Source: Stemphylium vesicarium
Lineage: Eukaryota; Ascomycota; Dothideomycetes; Pleosporales; Pleosporaceae
Direction: 5' to 3'
Assembly: GCA_004380135.1 (NCBI GenBank)
Contig: QXCR01000184.1
Span: 1 to 50,940, forward strand
Length of the DNA stretch: 50,940 nt
Positions 10,138 through 20,214 of this stretch are shown here, in pieces. The translations under genes were made by a program, and so were the position numbers. How positions within the stretch are numbered: the stretch's first letter is position 1; each line of letters begins with the position of its first letter. Below the pieces are notes generated by a model. It had not been told where the DNA came from. It searched no databases and saw only the letters and a list, made by a program, of their open reading frames with translations.

Positions 10138-11796
10138 ATGGCGCCACACGCAGAAGACGGTGTCGGTCATGCGAATGGGTTCGGTGTGAAGACGGCTCCC
10201 AAGGCTCCTTTTGTCGTCAACTCTCCAAATGTGGAGTACACCGAGGACACCATCAAGACCAAGTATACTTACCGCACCACGGACGTCACCAAGAACGATG
10301 ACGGCAAGTATGTCGCTGTTCCCAAGGAAACTCTCTACGACTTCAAGGTCGACCGCAAGGTCCCCAAAACCGGTGTAATGCTGGTAGGCTGGGGCGGCAA
10401 CAACGGCACTACGGTCACCGCTGGTATCATTGCAAACAAGCGTAACCTCGTCTGGGAGACCAAGGAGGGTAAGCGCGCTGCTAACTACTATGGTTCCGTC
10501 ATCATGGGCTCTACCACCAAGCTTGGCGTCGACAGCAAGACTGGCAAGGAGATTTACATCCCTTTCCATGATCTTCTGCCAATGGTCCACCCAAACGACC
10601 TCGTTGTTGGCGGATGGGACATTAGTGGCATGAACATGGCTGATGCCATGGACCGCGCCAAGGTCTTGTCGCCTTCTCTCAAGTCTCTGGTCCGCAAGGA
10701 GATGAGCGCCATGAAGCCTCTTCCCAGTGTTTACTACCCAGACTTCATCGCTGCCAACCAGGAGGAGCGCGCCGACAACGTACTTGAAGGTTCCAAAGCT
10801 TCCATGGCCCATGTTGAGCAAATCCGTAAGGACATCCGTGACTTCAAGGCTGCCAACGATCTAGACAAGGTGATTGTGCAGTGGACTGCTAACACTGAGC
10901 GCTACGGCGACATCCTCGAAGGCGTCAACGACACTGCCGACAACCTGCTCAAGGCTATTGAGTCTGGTCATGAGGAAGTCGCTCCCTCCACCGTCTTCGC
11001 CGTCGCTTCGATCCTTGAAGGTGTTCCTTTTATCAACGGTTCTCCTCAGAACACCTTCGTCCCTGGTGCCATCCAGCTCGCTGAGAAGCACAATGCCTTT
11101 ATCGGTGGTGATGACTTCAAGTCGGGCCAAACCAAAATGAAGTCTGCTCTCGTCGACTTTATGATCAGCGCTGGTATCAAGCTCACCTCGATCGCCTCGT
11201 ACAACCATTTGGGCAACAACGACGGTATGAACCTTAGCTCCCAGAAGCAGTTCCGCTCCAAGGAAATCTCCAAGTCCAACGTTGTCGACGACATGGTTGC
11301 TGCCAACAATGTCTTGTACAAAGAGGGCGAGCACCCCGACCACTGCGTTGTCATCAAGTACATGCCCGCTGTCGGAGATGATAAGCGTGCTCTTGACGAG
11401 TACTACGCCGAGATCTTCCTTGACGGCCACCAGACCATCAGCTTGTTCAATGTCTGCGAGGACTCCCTGCTGGCTTCACCTCTGATCATCGATCTCGTGC
11501 TCGTCGCCGAGATGATGACTCGTGTCCAGTGGAAGGCTCACACAGGCGAGGCTAGCGACGCCAAATTCAATAACTTCCACAGCGTTCTCAGTGTTCTCAG
11601 CTACATGCTCAAGGTACGTCTCCAAACTCTAACGCGATCCGCAATGACTGACGTACATTAGGCTCCTCTCACCCCTCCCGGCACTCCTGTTGTCAACGCT
11701 CTTGCCAAGCAGCGCGCGGCTCTCACCAACATCTTCCGCGCTTGCGTCGGCCTTGAGCCAGAGAACGACATGACTCTTGAGCACAAGCTCTTTTAA
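10138..11796 (+). CDS. INO1: Inositol-3-phosphate synthase
   Basis: Converts glucose 6-phosphate to 1D-myo-inositol 3-phosphate with NAD as internal cofactor. It is the first and limiting step of inositol, and so phosphatidylinositol, synthesis, and is cytosolic. Exons are 10138-11613 and 11662-11796 (536 aa, normal length). The intron is 48 nt with a CTGAC branch. Diagnostic segments: the NAD loop GWGGNNGTT, the WDISGMNMADAM segment, QWTANTERY, GDDFKSGQTK, and SYNHLGNNDGMNL with the active-site lysine region QFRSKEISKSNVVDD. The C-terminal exon ends MTLEHKLF, typical of fungal Ino1. The start is fixed by the clean frame after a leader intron at 9979-10030. Yeast INO1 is controlled by inositol supply through Ino2/Ino4 E-boxes; I see only one distant CACGTG here, so that control is not shown. 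Confidence 0.98.
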
Positions 11797-12150
11797 GGGT
11801 CGATGAGTTTGTGACGACTGTGCACGGGTGGCTTGACTGCTTCATGACCTGGAACTTCACATGACTAAATGTGCTTGCAACTTGATTCGTCCAACTCTTC
11901 ACTCTCATTAAAGCAATACAAAATTTGATTTTCGAAATGGTCTTCTTCCTATCGTAGTGCTTCTCCCTGCAGTGTGTCCCTTGAACGTTAGTGAGACTGG
12001 CTCGATGCAGGCGTAGTTTCCTGTTTTCGCATCGCTGACGCGCGATGAGGAATGCAAACAGGAGGAAGGAGCGTCCATGCATTCCGAACCAACTCCACTT
12101 TGACGCTCCAGTATATGTTTCCTTCTACTCACTGACGTTCCAACTTCAAA
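11797..12150. other. Intergenic: INO1 3' flank and OB-fold gene promoter
   Basis: A tandem-gene gap of 354 nt. It holds the INO1 3' untranslated region and the promoter of the next plus-strand gene. No further feature is recognised. Confidence 0.5.
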
Positions 12151-13776
12151 ATGCCAGCATCGTCGTCAATCCAGTCTTACTTCTCATCATCGCCAACGAA
12201 GAACAGCGATGGTTTCACCACAGGTGAGGTGCAGTCTGCTCTTGCCTCAACTGGGCCGAGCACAACAAATGCATGGACAGTATGCAGTCTCGCCTATTCC
12301 TTTCAGATACGCGACTAACACTGCAAATCCAATTCTTGACTATGAAGAAGCCGATCTAGGCTCCCTCGAAGCTGGTCCCCGCCATCTAATCCTCATTGGT
12401 CGCGTAGTGTATTTCAACGACCAGGCCAAACCGAGCAAGTCGCACAAAGCAGCCCAAGGATGTATCAGAATCATGCTCGCAGATGATACGGGAGTGCTCA
12501 CCATCCGCCTCTGGTATGCTAATACGCAGTACAAGATCAAGCTGGGTCAGTTCGTCAGCGTATGGACGGTGCATATTTCCAACTCTTCCGAGTACAACTC
12601 ACTGGCTCCCAACACCGCGCCGCTATTTACAACCATATTCCCAGAGGGCGAGAGGAATTGTCATATCATGCTGCACGAGAACAGTGATGATGGCATACGG
12701 TTCAAGAGGCCATATGGCATAAGGGAGAGTAAAGTGCTAGCCGGGTTGATGACACTAAAGAGTTTCACCGACGGCGGCTACGACATCGATGAGCCAAAGC
12801 TACTCGTCTGCGTCAAGAGCATCGGAGCGAGGAAAAAATGTACGCCACTCGTCCATCATCCCCTATCTAACCCATCACTAATCATGACCAGACATGAACC
12901 GCAACGGCACAACCTCCGAACTCATCTCCCTCGGCATCTTCGACGACACATCCGACGCAACACTAACCCTCTACTCATCCATGTGCGACTCCGCCCCTCT
13001 CTTCACGCCCTCGAAAACCGTCCTCCTAATCTCGAACCCTGGCTGGCGCATCGAGAAGACGGCAAAGCTGACCCTGAACGGCAACTCACGGGTAGACGTC
13101 GACCCTGATATGGGCGATGCACGTCGTCTCCGAGCGCTCGCACAGCGCCTAACAAAAAAGTCTCACGTCAACCCCCCGTTCCCTCTTTCAACGGAAACGA
13201 CGGATGCCTTTGAGCAAGCAACAGTCAAAGCACTGTACACCCTCGCCGACGTGGATGGAGTCGCGCGCTCACTCTCCAATGCACATTCCAAAGAAACGAT
13301 AGTAGGATACCTCAGCGTTGTCATAACAGAACTCAACATCGTCACGCCGTTTAAACGAAACATGCTCATGAGCAACGAGTGCTGCGGTATCCCTCTCTTC
13401 GCCAATAGCGTGCGTGTGACGTGTAAGCAATGCGAGAAAACCGTCGACTTGAGGATTAACCCCCGAATCGTGAGTTTACTCCATCACTCTCTCCCCATTT
13501 TGTCGTTTGATCGTTGCAATTGACTCGTTCTTTTCGCATCTTCAGCTCGGTCCCATACTGGATGAAACCGGTCAAATCAGCACTGGAAAACTCATCTTGT
13601 CTAATAAAGCGTGGTGCCAACTCCTCGGCCGCACTGCAGAACAGCTGGTCGAGACGAATGTGGATGTACTACGGTATCTCGAGCAGCGACTCTTTTTTCT
13701 GCGTGTTACCATGGGTTTTGCGCTGGGTTTGGAAGAGGAGATTGGCAGGTTGGCTGTGTGGTGTGTTAAGAGCTAA
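12151..13776 (+). CDS. OB-fold nucleic-acid-binding protein with RPA1-like zinc module
   Basis: Later exons are clear: main exon to 12839, then 12892-13469 and 13546-13776. The first coding stretch starts at 12151 (MPASSSIQSYFSSSPTK) in another frame. It must splice into the main frame before about 12350. Candidate joins are donor 12224 with acceptor 12287 or 12347, or donor 12229 with acceptor 12280; none is decisive. The protein has an OB-like core (LILIGRVVYF, IMLADDTGVLTIRLWY, GQFVSVWTVHIS) and a second OB-like domain (LISLGIFDDTSDATLTLY, VLLISNP). A metal-ribbon-like stretch NECCGIPLF...CKQCEKTVDLRINP follows, then a helical tail with LSNKAWCQLLGRTAEQL. This resembles fungal OB-fold proteins related to RPA1/MEIOB, so a role in DNA repair or meiosis is likely but inferred. 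The N-terminal IxxYF resembles a PCNA-binding box. Confidence 0.75.
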
Positions 13777-14234
13777 GAGTCGAATGGAGAGAAGAAGGAA
13801 GGGTGTGGGTATCGAGGAAGGAAGGGTGAATGCTGTCTCCTGTTTAGATTCAGAGGGTCTCTTCAGCGAGGTATATATACACATATTGACATATCTTATG
13901 TGGGCTCAATCCCACCTGTCAGCAACACATCGGTGACAAAAAAAAAGACAAGAATGGTATATCATCTCTTTTCCTCCTTACCAGTGCAGTTCCTCGCATC
14001 TCCCCTGTCCAACCCACCCGTAACACCATGCTCTGAATGCTAAACCGATATTCAAACAAGTCCACCACCCACGCACCAAAAAAAAGTGTGAACGATAGTC
14101 ATATAACAACTCCACATAAATCTCATTCTCATACCCATCAAATATGGTGTTCAACCCTCGCCCTTCTCTCTCTCTCTCTTCTCAGTCATGGGTTGACCCA
14201 GCCAGACCACCGAATCAACGAAAAATTGTCTTTA
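13777..14234. other. Intergenic between convergent genes
   Basis: A convergent gap holding the 3' ends of the OB-fold gene (plus) and DSN1 (minus). It contains short poly-A and CT-rich runs and no gene. Confidence 0.55.
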
Positions 14235-16093
14235 TTACTCCGCCCCCAATACACCCGCCAACCCCCTCAGCACATCGCCGACCCCAACCCCCACGGTCCC
14301 CACCCTCTCCTTAGCCTCACGCTCCCTCTCATCCAACCTCTTCGCTGCAGTGCCCAGCACGCGATCCGCCACGCGCTCAGCGGTATTCCGATACTGCACA
14401 ATTTTATGCACGCCATCGGCGAACAAATCGATGTGCGGTTCGAGCGAGTCGGCGAGCGACGAAAGCCGTGTTTGTAATGTTGTTGGGGAGGTAAATGTGA
14501 ATGCTGACGATGGCGGTTGCGGGGCCGTGTGTTGGGATGGTTGTGGTTGTGAGAGGGCGAGGGAGGAGAGGATGGCTGCTTGGTCGGGGTCGAGGAGGGA
14601 GGCGTCGATTTCGGAGAGGGGAGGGGTCGAAGTGGGTATTGAGGGCGCGGGGGGTGGGGGTAGGGCTTTGGAGGATGAGGCTATTGCTTCCCAGGCGGCT
14701 TTTTCTTCTTCGAGGCTGTTTTTTTTTTCAATGTCAGTATGGCGGGGTTGTGTGGATGTGCATGCAGGGTCTTGTACTTACAGTTTAACTTCCGCTTCCA
14801 GTTCCTCGAGGGTGGCTTTGTTCTTCTCGTTTTGTGGATTGGGTTTCTTGATTACGGGGGCTGCGGCTGTTTCTTCCTGTGGATTGGGTCAGTTTTTATG
14901 CTCAGAGCATTGCGATCGGTATGCGTACTCTGCTGAACCAGTCTGATAATTCTGGTTTTCCGGCGAAATCGTCTATGAGCTCTTGTTGTATCGCTCGCGC
15001 TGTACCTCAATTAGCACCCTATGCCTGACCTCGGAAATGTCCAACATACCAGCCATGATCGCATTCGCGTTCTTAACATTGCCCGACGGTTTTGCTGGTA
15101 GCGCCCGCGATCCGCACCATGTCAAAAGTTGCTTCATTCGCCGTGGTTCAGGTAGACTTTGCTCAATGTACTTGTAAAAGTCTCGGACTTCGACTTCGGA
15201 GTGGGGTAGCGCTGGGTATCTGTCAGTACGTGGTGCTCGCCAGATGCGCTGCTCAATGCATTCATTATGCATGCACAAGTCGCTTGCGCAATCTGTCCAG
15301 ACTTACCATTCGACTGACCGCTGTCAATCAGGGAGCTCGCTCTCCTCCCTCGCAAGCCTGTGCTGCTTCTTCTGTGTCCATCCTTGTTGCCTTTTCGCAT
15401 TTCCTTGTTCCGCGTGATGACCGGGGTATCGGCAAAAGGCAGCATAATTCTTTGCGCGTTCGGGTCGCGCTTCTTCGCTCCCTGAATCTCATTGTGTGTC
15501 GGTGTTTGGACGCCTGCGTATGCGCCTGTCTGTTCTGGTGGCGCTTCCAGAGCCGGCGTGGCCTGCTTCTTCCTTTCCTTCTCTGCGGGCGCGCTTTTCT
15601 TGGTGCGCGGCTTCGCGGTAGAGGGCTCCTTGACCTTCGGGCGCACTTCCAACTGTTCCCGGTCGCCAGATATACGCGCTGACCTCCGCCGCTTTCCCGA
15701 GTCTGAGGATTCCGGATCGACTGCCGCAATTGACTTCTTCTTTTGGCGCGTTGTCGATTTGGGGGGTTGCGCATCTGCTGTCCGCGCGGGCTTTGCTGGC
15801 TTTTCTACAGGTGCCGGCTCTGGTGCTGGCGCTGCGGGCGCCTTGGTGGTCCGCCGCGATGTGCGACGCGAGAATTGAAAGCCATCGTCGTCCTCGTCGT
15901 ATGCAGCTGCCTTTCCTGTCTTCTTCGGCGCGGTCGCCTTCTTGCCCGTCCCATTCACTTCCGTCTTGGGTCGCTTTTGTACGGGCGCATCGTCCTCGTC
16001 GAAAGCTTGCTTTGCGCTCCTTCGTCGCGTGGTCGGTCTGTTTGTGGCCATAGGGAGGGTTTGGAGCGGAGAGCGCGCGAAAATAGTAGTCAT
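14235..16093 (-). CDS. mis13: Kinetochore protein Mis13/Dsn1
   Basis: Dsn1/Mis13 is a subunit of the Mis12/MIND complex, which links inner kinetochore CENP-C and CENP-T to the outer Ndc80 complex. Exons on the minus strand: 16093-15307, 15211-15050, 14999-14929, 14876-14782 and 14715-14235 (1596 nt, 531 aa). The N-terminal half is Lys/Arg-rich and disordered. The family core follows: RRSSTGLRGRRASSLIDSG, then HSEVEVRDFYKYIEQSLPEPRR, LLTWCGSRALP, AIMAARAIQQELIDDF and ELSDWFSR. A coiled coil (LEELEAEVKLLEEEK) and a helical tail come last. The Arg-Arg-Ser-Ser patch matches the basic stretch that Aurora B phosphorylates in relatives. The start may instead be ATG 16051 (MATNRPTTRRR). All four introns are 50-95 nt with normal ends. 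Confidence 0.93.
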
Positions 16094-16667
16094 GAGTCCT
16101 GAGTCCTGTTGCTGTCACGAGGGAGGTTCGGTAAGTTGATGTTCGGTCAAAGCGCGTGCATGGGCGCGACGGCGGACGGGCGAGCTATCGACAAGCAGGT
16201 CGGGCGCAAGTGAAGGCGGACCACGTGCGATTGAAAATATACCCCGAGTAGGCGTGAGTGTTCGTAATGATTTGGCGGTAATGCGAATATCCTTAGGCGT
16301 GGAGGGGAACGGTCGTCACACGGGAGCAAGGAACTTGGTGTGTGCACTTGCCGCAGCATCATCAAAACAATGGTTTTGGGACTAGCGTGACCACGTGACT
16401 GCACCCCCTAGCGCTCCCCACAGCAGGTCAACCACGAGCGGGAGAAGTGGTAATATTGACATGGAGATGTACCTCTTTGTAGGATAACTTAAACGAGAAT
16501 CCGCTCAAAAACGCCGAGAAAAGCGACTACCCATGTCGCTAATCCATATGCTCTCATGCCATCATGACCTCGTTACGCCAGGTGCACCGCCAGAACAATG
16601 TTGAATATCCAAGCCTGCCCATGCCTTTTATGTATTCCTTTCCCTATGCACTCCAATCACTTCTATT
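16094..16667. other. Intergenic: DSN1 promoter and PSD2 3' flank
   Basis: 574 nt between two co-oriented minus-strand genes. It holds the DSN1 promoter on the left and the PSD2 3' untranslated region on the right. Nothing else is recognised. Confidence 0.5.
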
Positions 16668-19600
16668 CTACATCCCAGCACCAGGCATGGGTCCTTTGAC
16701 GCCAGCAGGTGCAAAGCTGCCCTCGATACGGCGCTTGGCATCCTGCTTCTCTTCATGGGTCGGGTTGCTTTTGCGCATGTCGGGGACGTGAGCCGCCCTG
16801 TTAGGGCTGTGGCCGATGGACATGCCGACGCGAACCTAGCACGGTTAGTGGGGGAAAAGCGATATAGTCTTGATAATACTTACAAGGGTCTCAAGGGCAG
16901 AGTTCGAATTGTCCACGAGGTCCTCGTCGTATCGCATTTGGCCAGGCTCGAAGAGTAGCAGCAAGGTACTTCCACCAAACTTGAAATAGCCAAGTTCTTC
17001 GGCACGCTTGACCTGCTCTCCCTTCTTGCGCGTAATGACAGTGCTGCCAACCATCATAGCACCTACGCAAATGACCATGACACGACCATGCGCGACAGAG
17101 TCAATGGGTACTACAACTCGAACATTTTCACCGTATACGTCGAGAGCAGAGCGAATGGCCATCGGGTTCACTGTGTAGTATTCTCCCTCAATCGTCTTTG
17201 GTTCGTCCATGACACCATCGACAGGTATGTGGAACCGATGGTAATCTTGCGGCGCAAGTCGGAATATGCCAAGAGAGCCTCCATGGTAGCGCTTCACATC
17301 CTCGGGGTATGCTTCACCAAGCAGGCGCTCAATGGTAAAGTCGCGACCCTTGACCCAAATGGCCTGTGCCGCGTCGATCGTGTTGAAAACGACCGTTCGG
17401 CAGTCGGAGGGAGACACTATGACTCTGGGATCATCCGGGGCAGAGCACGGGCGCGCGCCCGGCTTCAGTGCTCGGTAGAAGAACTCGTTAAAGTTCTTGA
17501 ACTGCTCCGTGGGCAACAAAACCTCGGACATGTCGAGCTGATGGAAGTTGATAAAGGGCAAGATCTCCGCAGCTGACGCGGGGTCGTCGTATTTCTTTCC
17601 CTGTTTGAAGCTGAGGGACTTGAGCAGCTTGCGAACTAGAGGCCATTAGTATTTCAAGGTTCAGAGAGCTGCTCAGTAACTTACTTCGCTTCTTTTCCAT
17701 ACTGTTCGACTTCAGACCCTTGTAAAGCAAACGAATGCCCAGACGGACGTAGACACTCATCCGCTCTTCGTTGATCTGGCCAGTGAGACGATCCTGGACA
17801 AGGATGTTCGCCGAGTTCGCGCCCAGTTTGTAGCCACCATACGAAATCTTGGTAATCACCTTGGAGTACCACTTTCGCTGGGCCTGACTTGAAGTGACGA
17901 ATCCGGCCATGACGATGTTGTTAACCTGTCTCCAGTCCTGGCTCGCGCATGTAGCGATATGCGTGATGATATTAGCATCGGACCGTTTGTTGAGTTTCGG
18001 TTGGTGGCAGATGGGGCATTCGCGAATCTCAATGACATGCTCCTCTCCCTTGTCATCAGCCAAGTCGTCGATTTGAATGTCGGCTCCTTCCTCGCCTTCC
18101 GTGCCGAGAGTGTTCGTCTCGAGTACAGGGATAGATGTGGTGGAGCTGTTCTGGTTGATTGGCGTAAGCATTCCAGATGTCAGCGGTGTATGTGTGCCAG
18201 AGGCAAAAGATCCGTTCCTCTTGGCGTTCTTCGCTTCCGTAGCCTGCAGCTGGTCTTCGAGGCAGATTACAGCTTCATCAAAAGTGAGCAAGAGGTCTCC
18301 GCCGTGCTGGTCGGCGAAACGCTCAAAGAAGCTGTCGATGGTAGACTCGTGCAGGGTGGAGCCAAGCGTGTCCAGCATCGTCGTCAGCTCAACCTTGTCC
18401 AGCAAACCACTCTCGTCAGCGTCGTATTGCTTAAGCATAGCCCTCCAAAACTGCTGCCTAAGAGCCTTGTAAGGGAGGTATTTGGCACGAATGTAAAGCG
18501 TCGGGTTGTGTTTGTTTTCCCAGCGCTCTTTCTGTTTCAGCTCCAAAGGGAGCGTGTACATCTTCAAGTCCTCGTCGTCTGCAGCAGAAGGGTTGATGTT
18601 TACCGTGTTTCCTGGCGTGAGGTTACCACTGGAGTCGATGGCTGGCTGCAGTGGGGCGGCTGCGGAGGCGGGTAGATTTCCATTCGAATCCTGAACAGAG
18701 AGTGAGCCAGTTGAGCTCTCCTTTTTGAGTGTCGGCCGACTCAGACGGGAGAGACTGTGGGTAGACCCAGAGCGGGACATGGGCAGGCGGAAGCGCGACT
18801 TCTTTGAACTGGAATCGGAGGGAGAGATTCCGGGAGAGTCTGAGGGCTCAGGAAGCCTGTAGAGGCCCGTCTCTGGATCCTCCTGGGGAGCTGTAGAAAC
18901 GGCCTTTTCGAGGGGGAAGTTTACGGTGCCGACATAATCGTTCCCTGAGAACTTGTCCTTGTCCATGACAGTGAAGTTGACGGAGTAGTTGGTCTCGTGT
19001 CGCAGGACCTGGAAAACGAGCTTCTCGTCGAATACGGGGTTCAGGTCGTGTCTGATGGTTCGGGTGCGGTACGTCTTCTTTCCGAGCGAGGTCACGACGA
19101 AGGGATCCATGTCGAATGTGGTTCGCGTGACTGGAACTGTGTGAGTAGGTGAAAGATTTGGTAGTTAGTGAGAACTCACCATTGCGCTCTGGTGGCAGAT
19201 CGGAACATCGCTGAATCTCCAAGAAGAGAACGCCAGCCACATCGCCGTTGCTCGAGTATTCGTATCCGGTCCGTCCCTTGACCTTTCTCTTCAAGCGGGC
19301 CAGCTTGAGCTTCTTCCGCCGCTTCTCCCTCTTCTCGGCCCTCTTGGACTCGTCCTGGGCTTCGTCTGAGCTCGATTCGTCGTCGTCCTCGACGTCGGTG
19401 CCGTTGCTGTCGCCGCGCATCAGGGCGTCTTCCTCGTCTTCGTCGGGGCTCGGTGTCTGGCCGGCAATGGCGAGGAACTTCTGGAGGATCTGCTCGGGGG
19501 TCGCGCTGAGGTTGAGGGGGTCGACGAGGGAGAATTGAATCTGGATCTCGCCGGAAACCACAGACTTCTTCTTGCCGGAGCGCCGTGCCTGCAGCGGAAA

Positions 19601-20214
19601 CCACTGTGGCTCCTGCTGGGTGAGGCCATTCTGGAACTGGTCCTCGAGTATGACGTCAAACTCGCCCATGTAGTCCTTTCCAAAGCGGTCCTTGTCCCAG
19701 CAGACCACCTCGAGCAGGAGGCTCTGCTCGCCGACAATGGGCAATTCGAGCGTCTCGTTCCATTCCGGGTTCAGCTGCTTGTTGATAGTGGGCGTCGTGG
19801 CCTTTGCATCGCCCAGGGAGAGGACGAGGTACTGCGGAAATGCGAGTTAGCGCATTGTTTGGGGGACATTTACAATACTCTGCAGCGCACTCACGGGGTC
19901 AGAAGTGCCGCTCCGGTCTTTTGCAGCGAGGTCTCTGCCCTGCATGGTGTGTTAGCTGGGGGGGCGCTCTCCTCCGCGGGGAACATCATGGGCGACGGTC
20001 GCACCTTGATGACATTCGCCCTCAACACCAGGCCGGTCATGGGCTGCTCAGACATTGCGCGGATTCGGGGGCTGCCGTTGCGGGTTTGAGGCGCGGATGT
20101 GGGGGTGGAATTGGCGCCGTTGGTGCTGGTGTAGGTGTAGGTGTAGGTGCTGGAATGGTGCTGCTTGAGGCGGTGCGGAAGCGAGAGCTTGCTGGTAAAT
20201 GTAGGTCGCGGCAT
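16668..20214 (-). CDS. PSD2: C2-domain phosphatidylserine decarboxylase (Psd2 type)
   Basis: Decarboxylates phosphatidylserine to phosphatidylethanolamine. The Psd2 class acts on endosomal/Golgi membranes. Exons on the minus strand: 20214-20005, 19939-19895, 19831-19180, 19136-17685, 17635-16884 and 16835-16668 (3279 nt, 1092 aa, normal). Domain order: first C2 (about 60-170; KGRDLAAKDRSGTSDPYLVL, VVCWDKDRFGKDYMGEF); an acidic then Lys-rich linker; second C2 (about 285-400; FDMDPFVVTSLG, VMDKDKFSGNDYVG); one canonical EF-hand near 540 (DADESGLLDKVE) with a degenerate partner; a CxxC...H...C metal site near 677; then the catalytic domain. The self-cleavage motif is FGGST with Ser at about 1009, so the alpha chain is about 84 residues. 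The basic-residue histidine region HRFHIPVDG is intact. The start at MPRPTF was chosen by family length; a further ATG lies at 20331. Confidence 0.95.

Noticed and set aside
10138..20214. INO1 and PSD2 as a phospholipid gene cluster
   Set aside because: They lie about 5 kb apart on opposite strands, with an OB-fold gene and DSN1 between. Functional kinship is likely chance.
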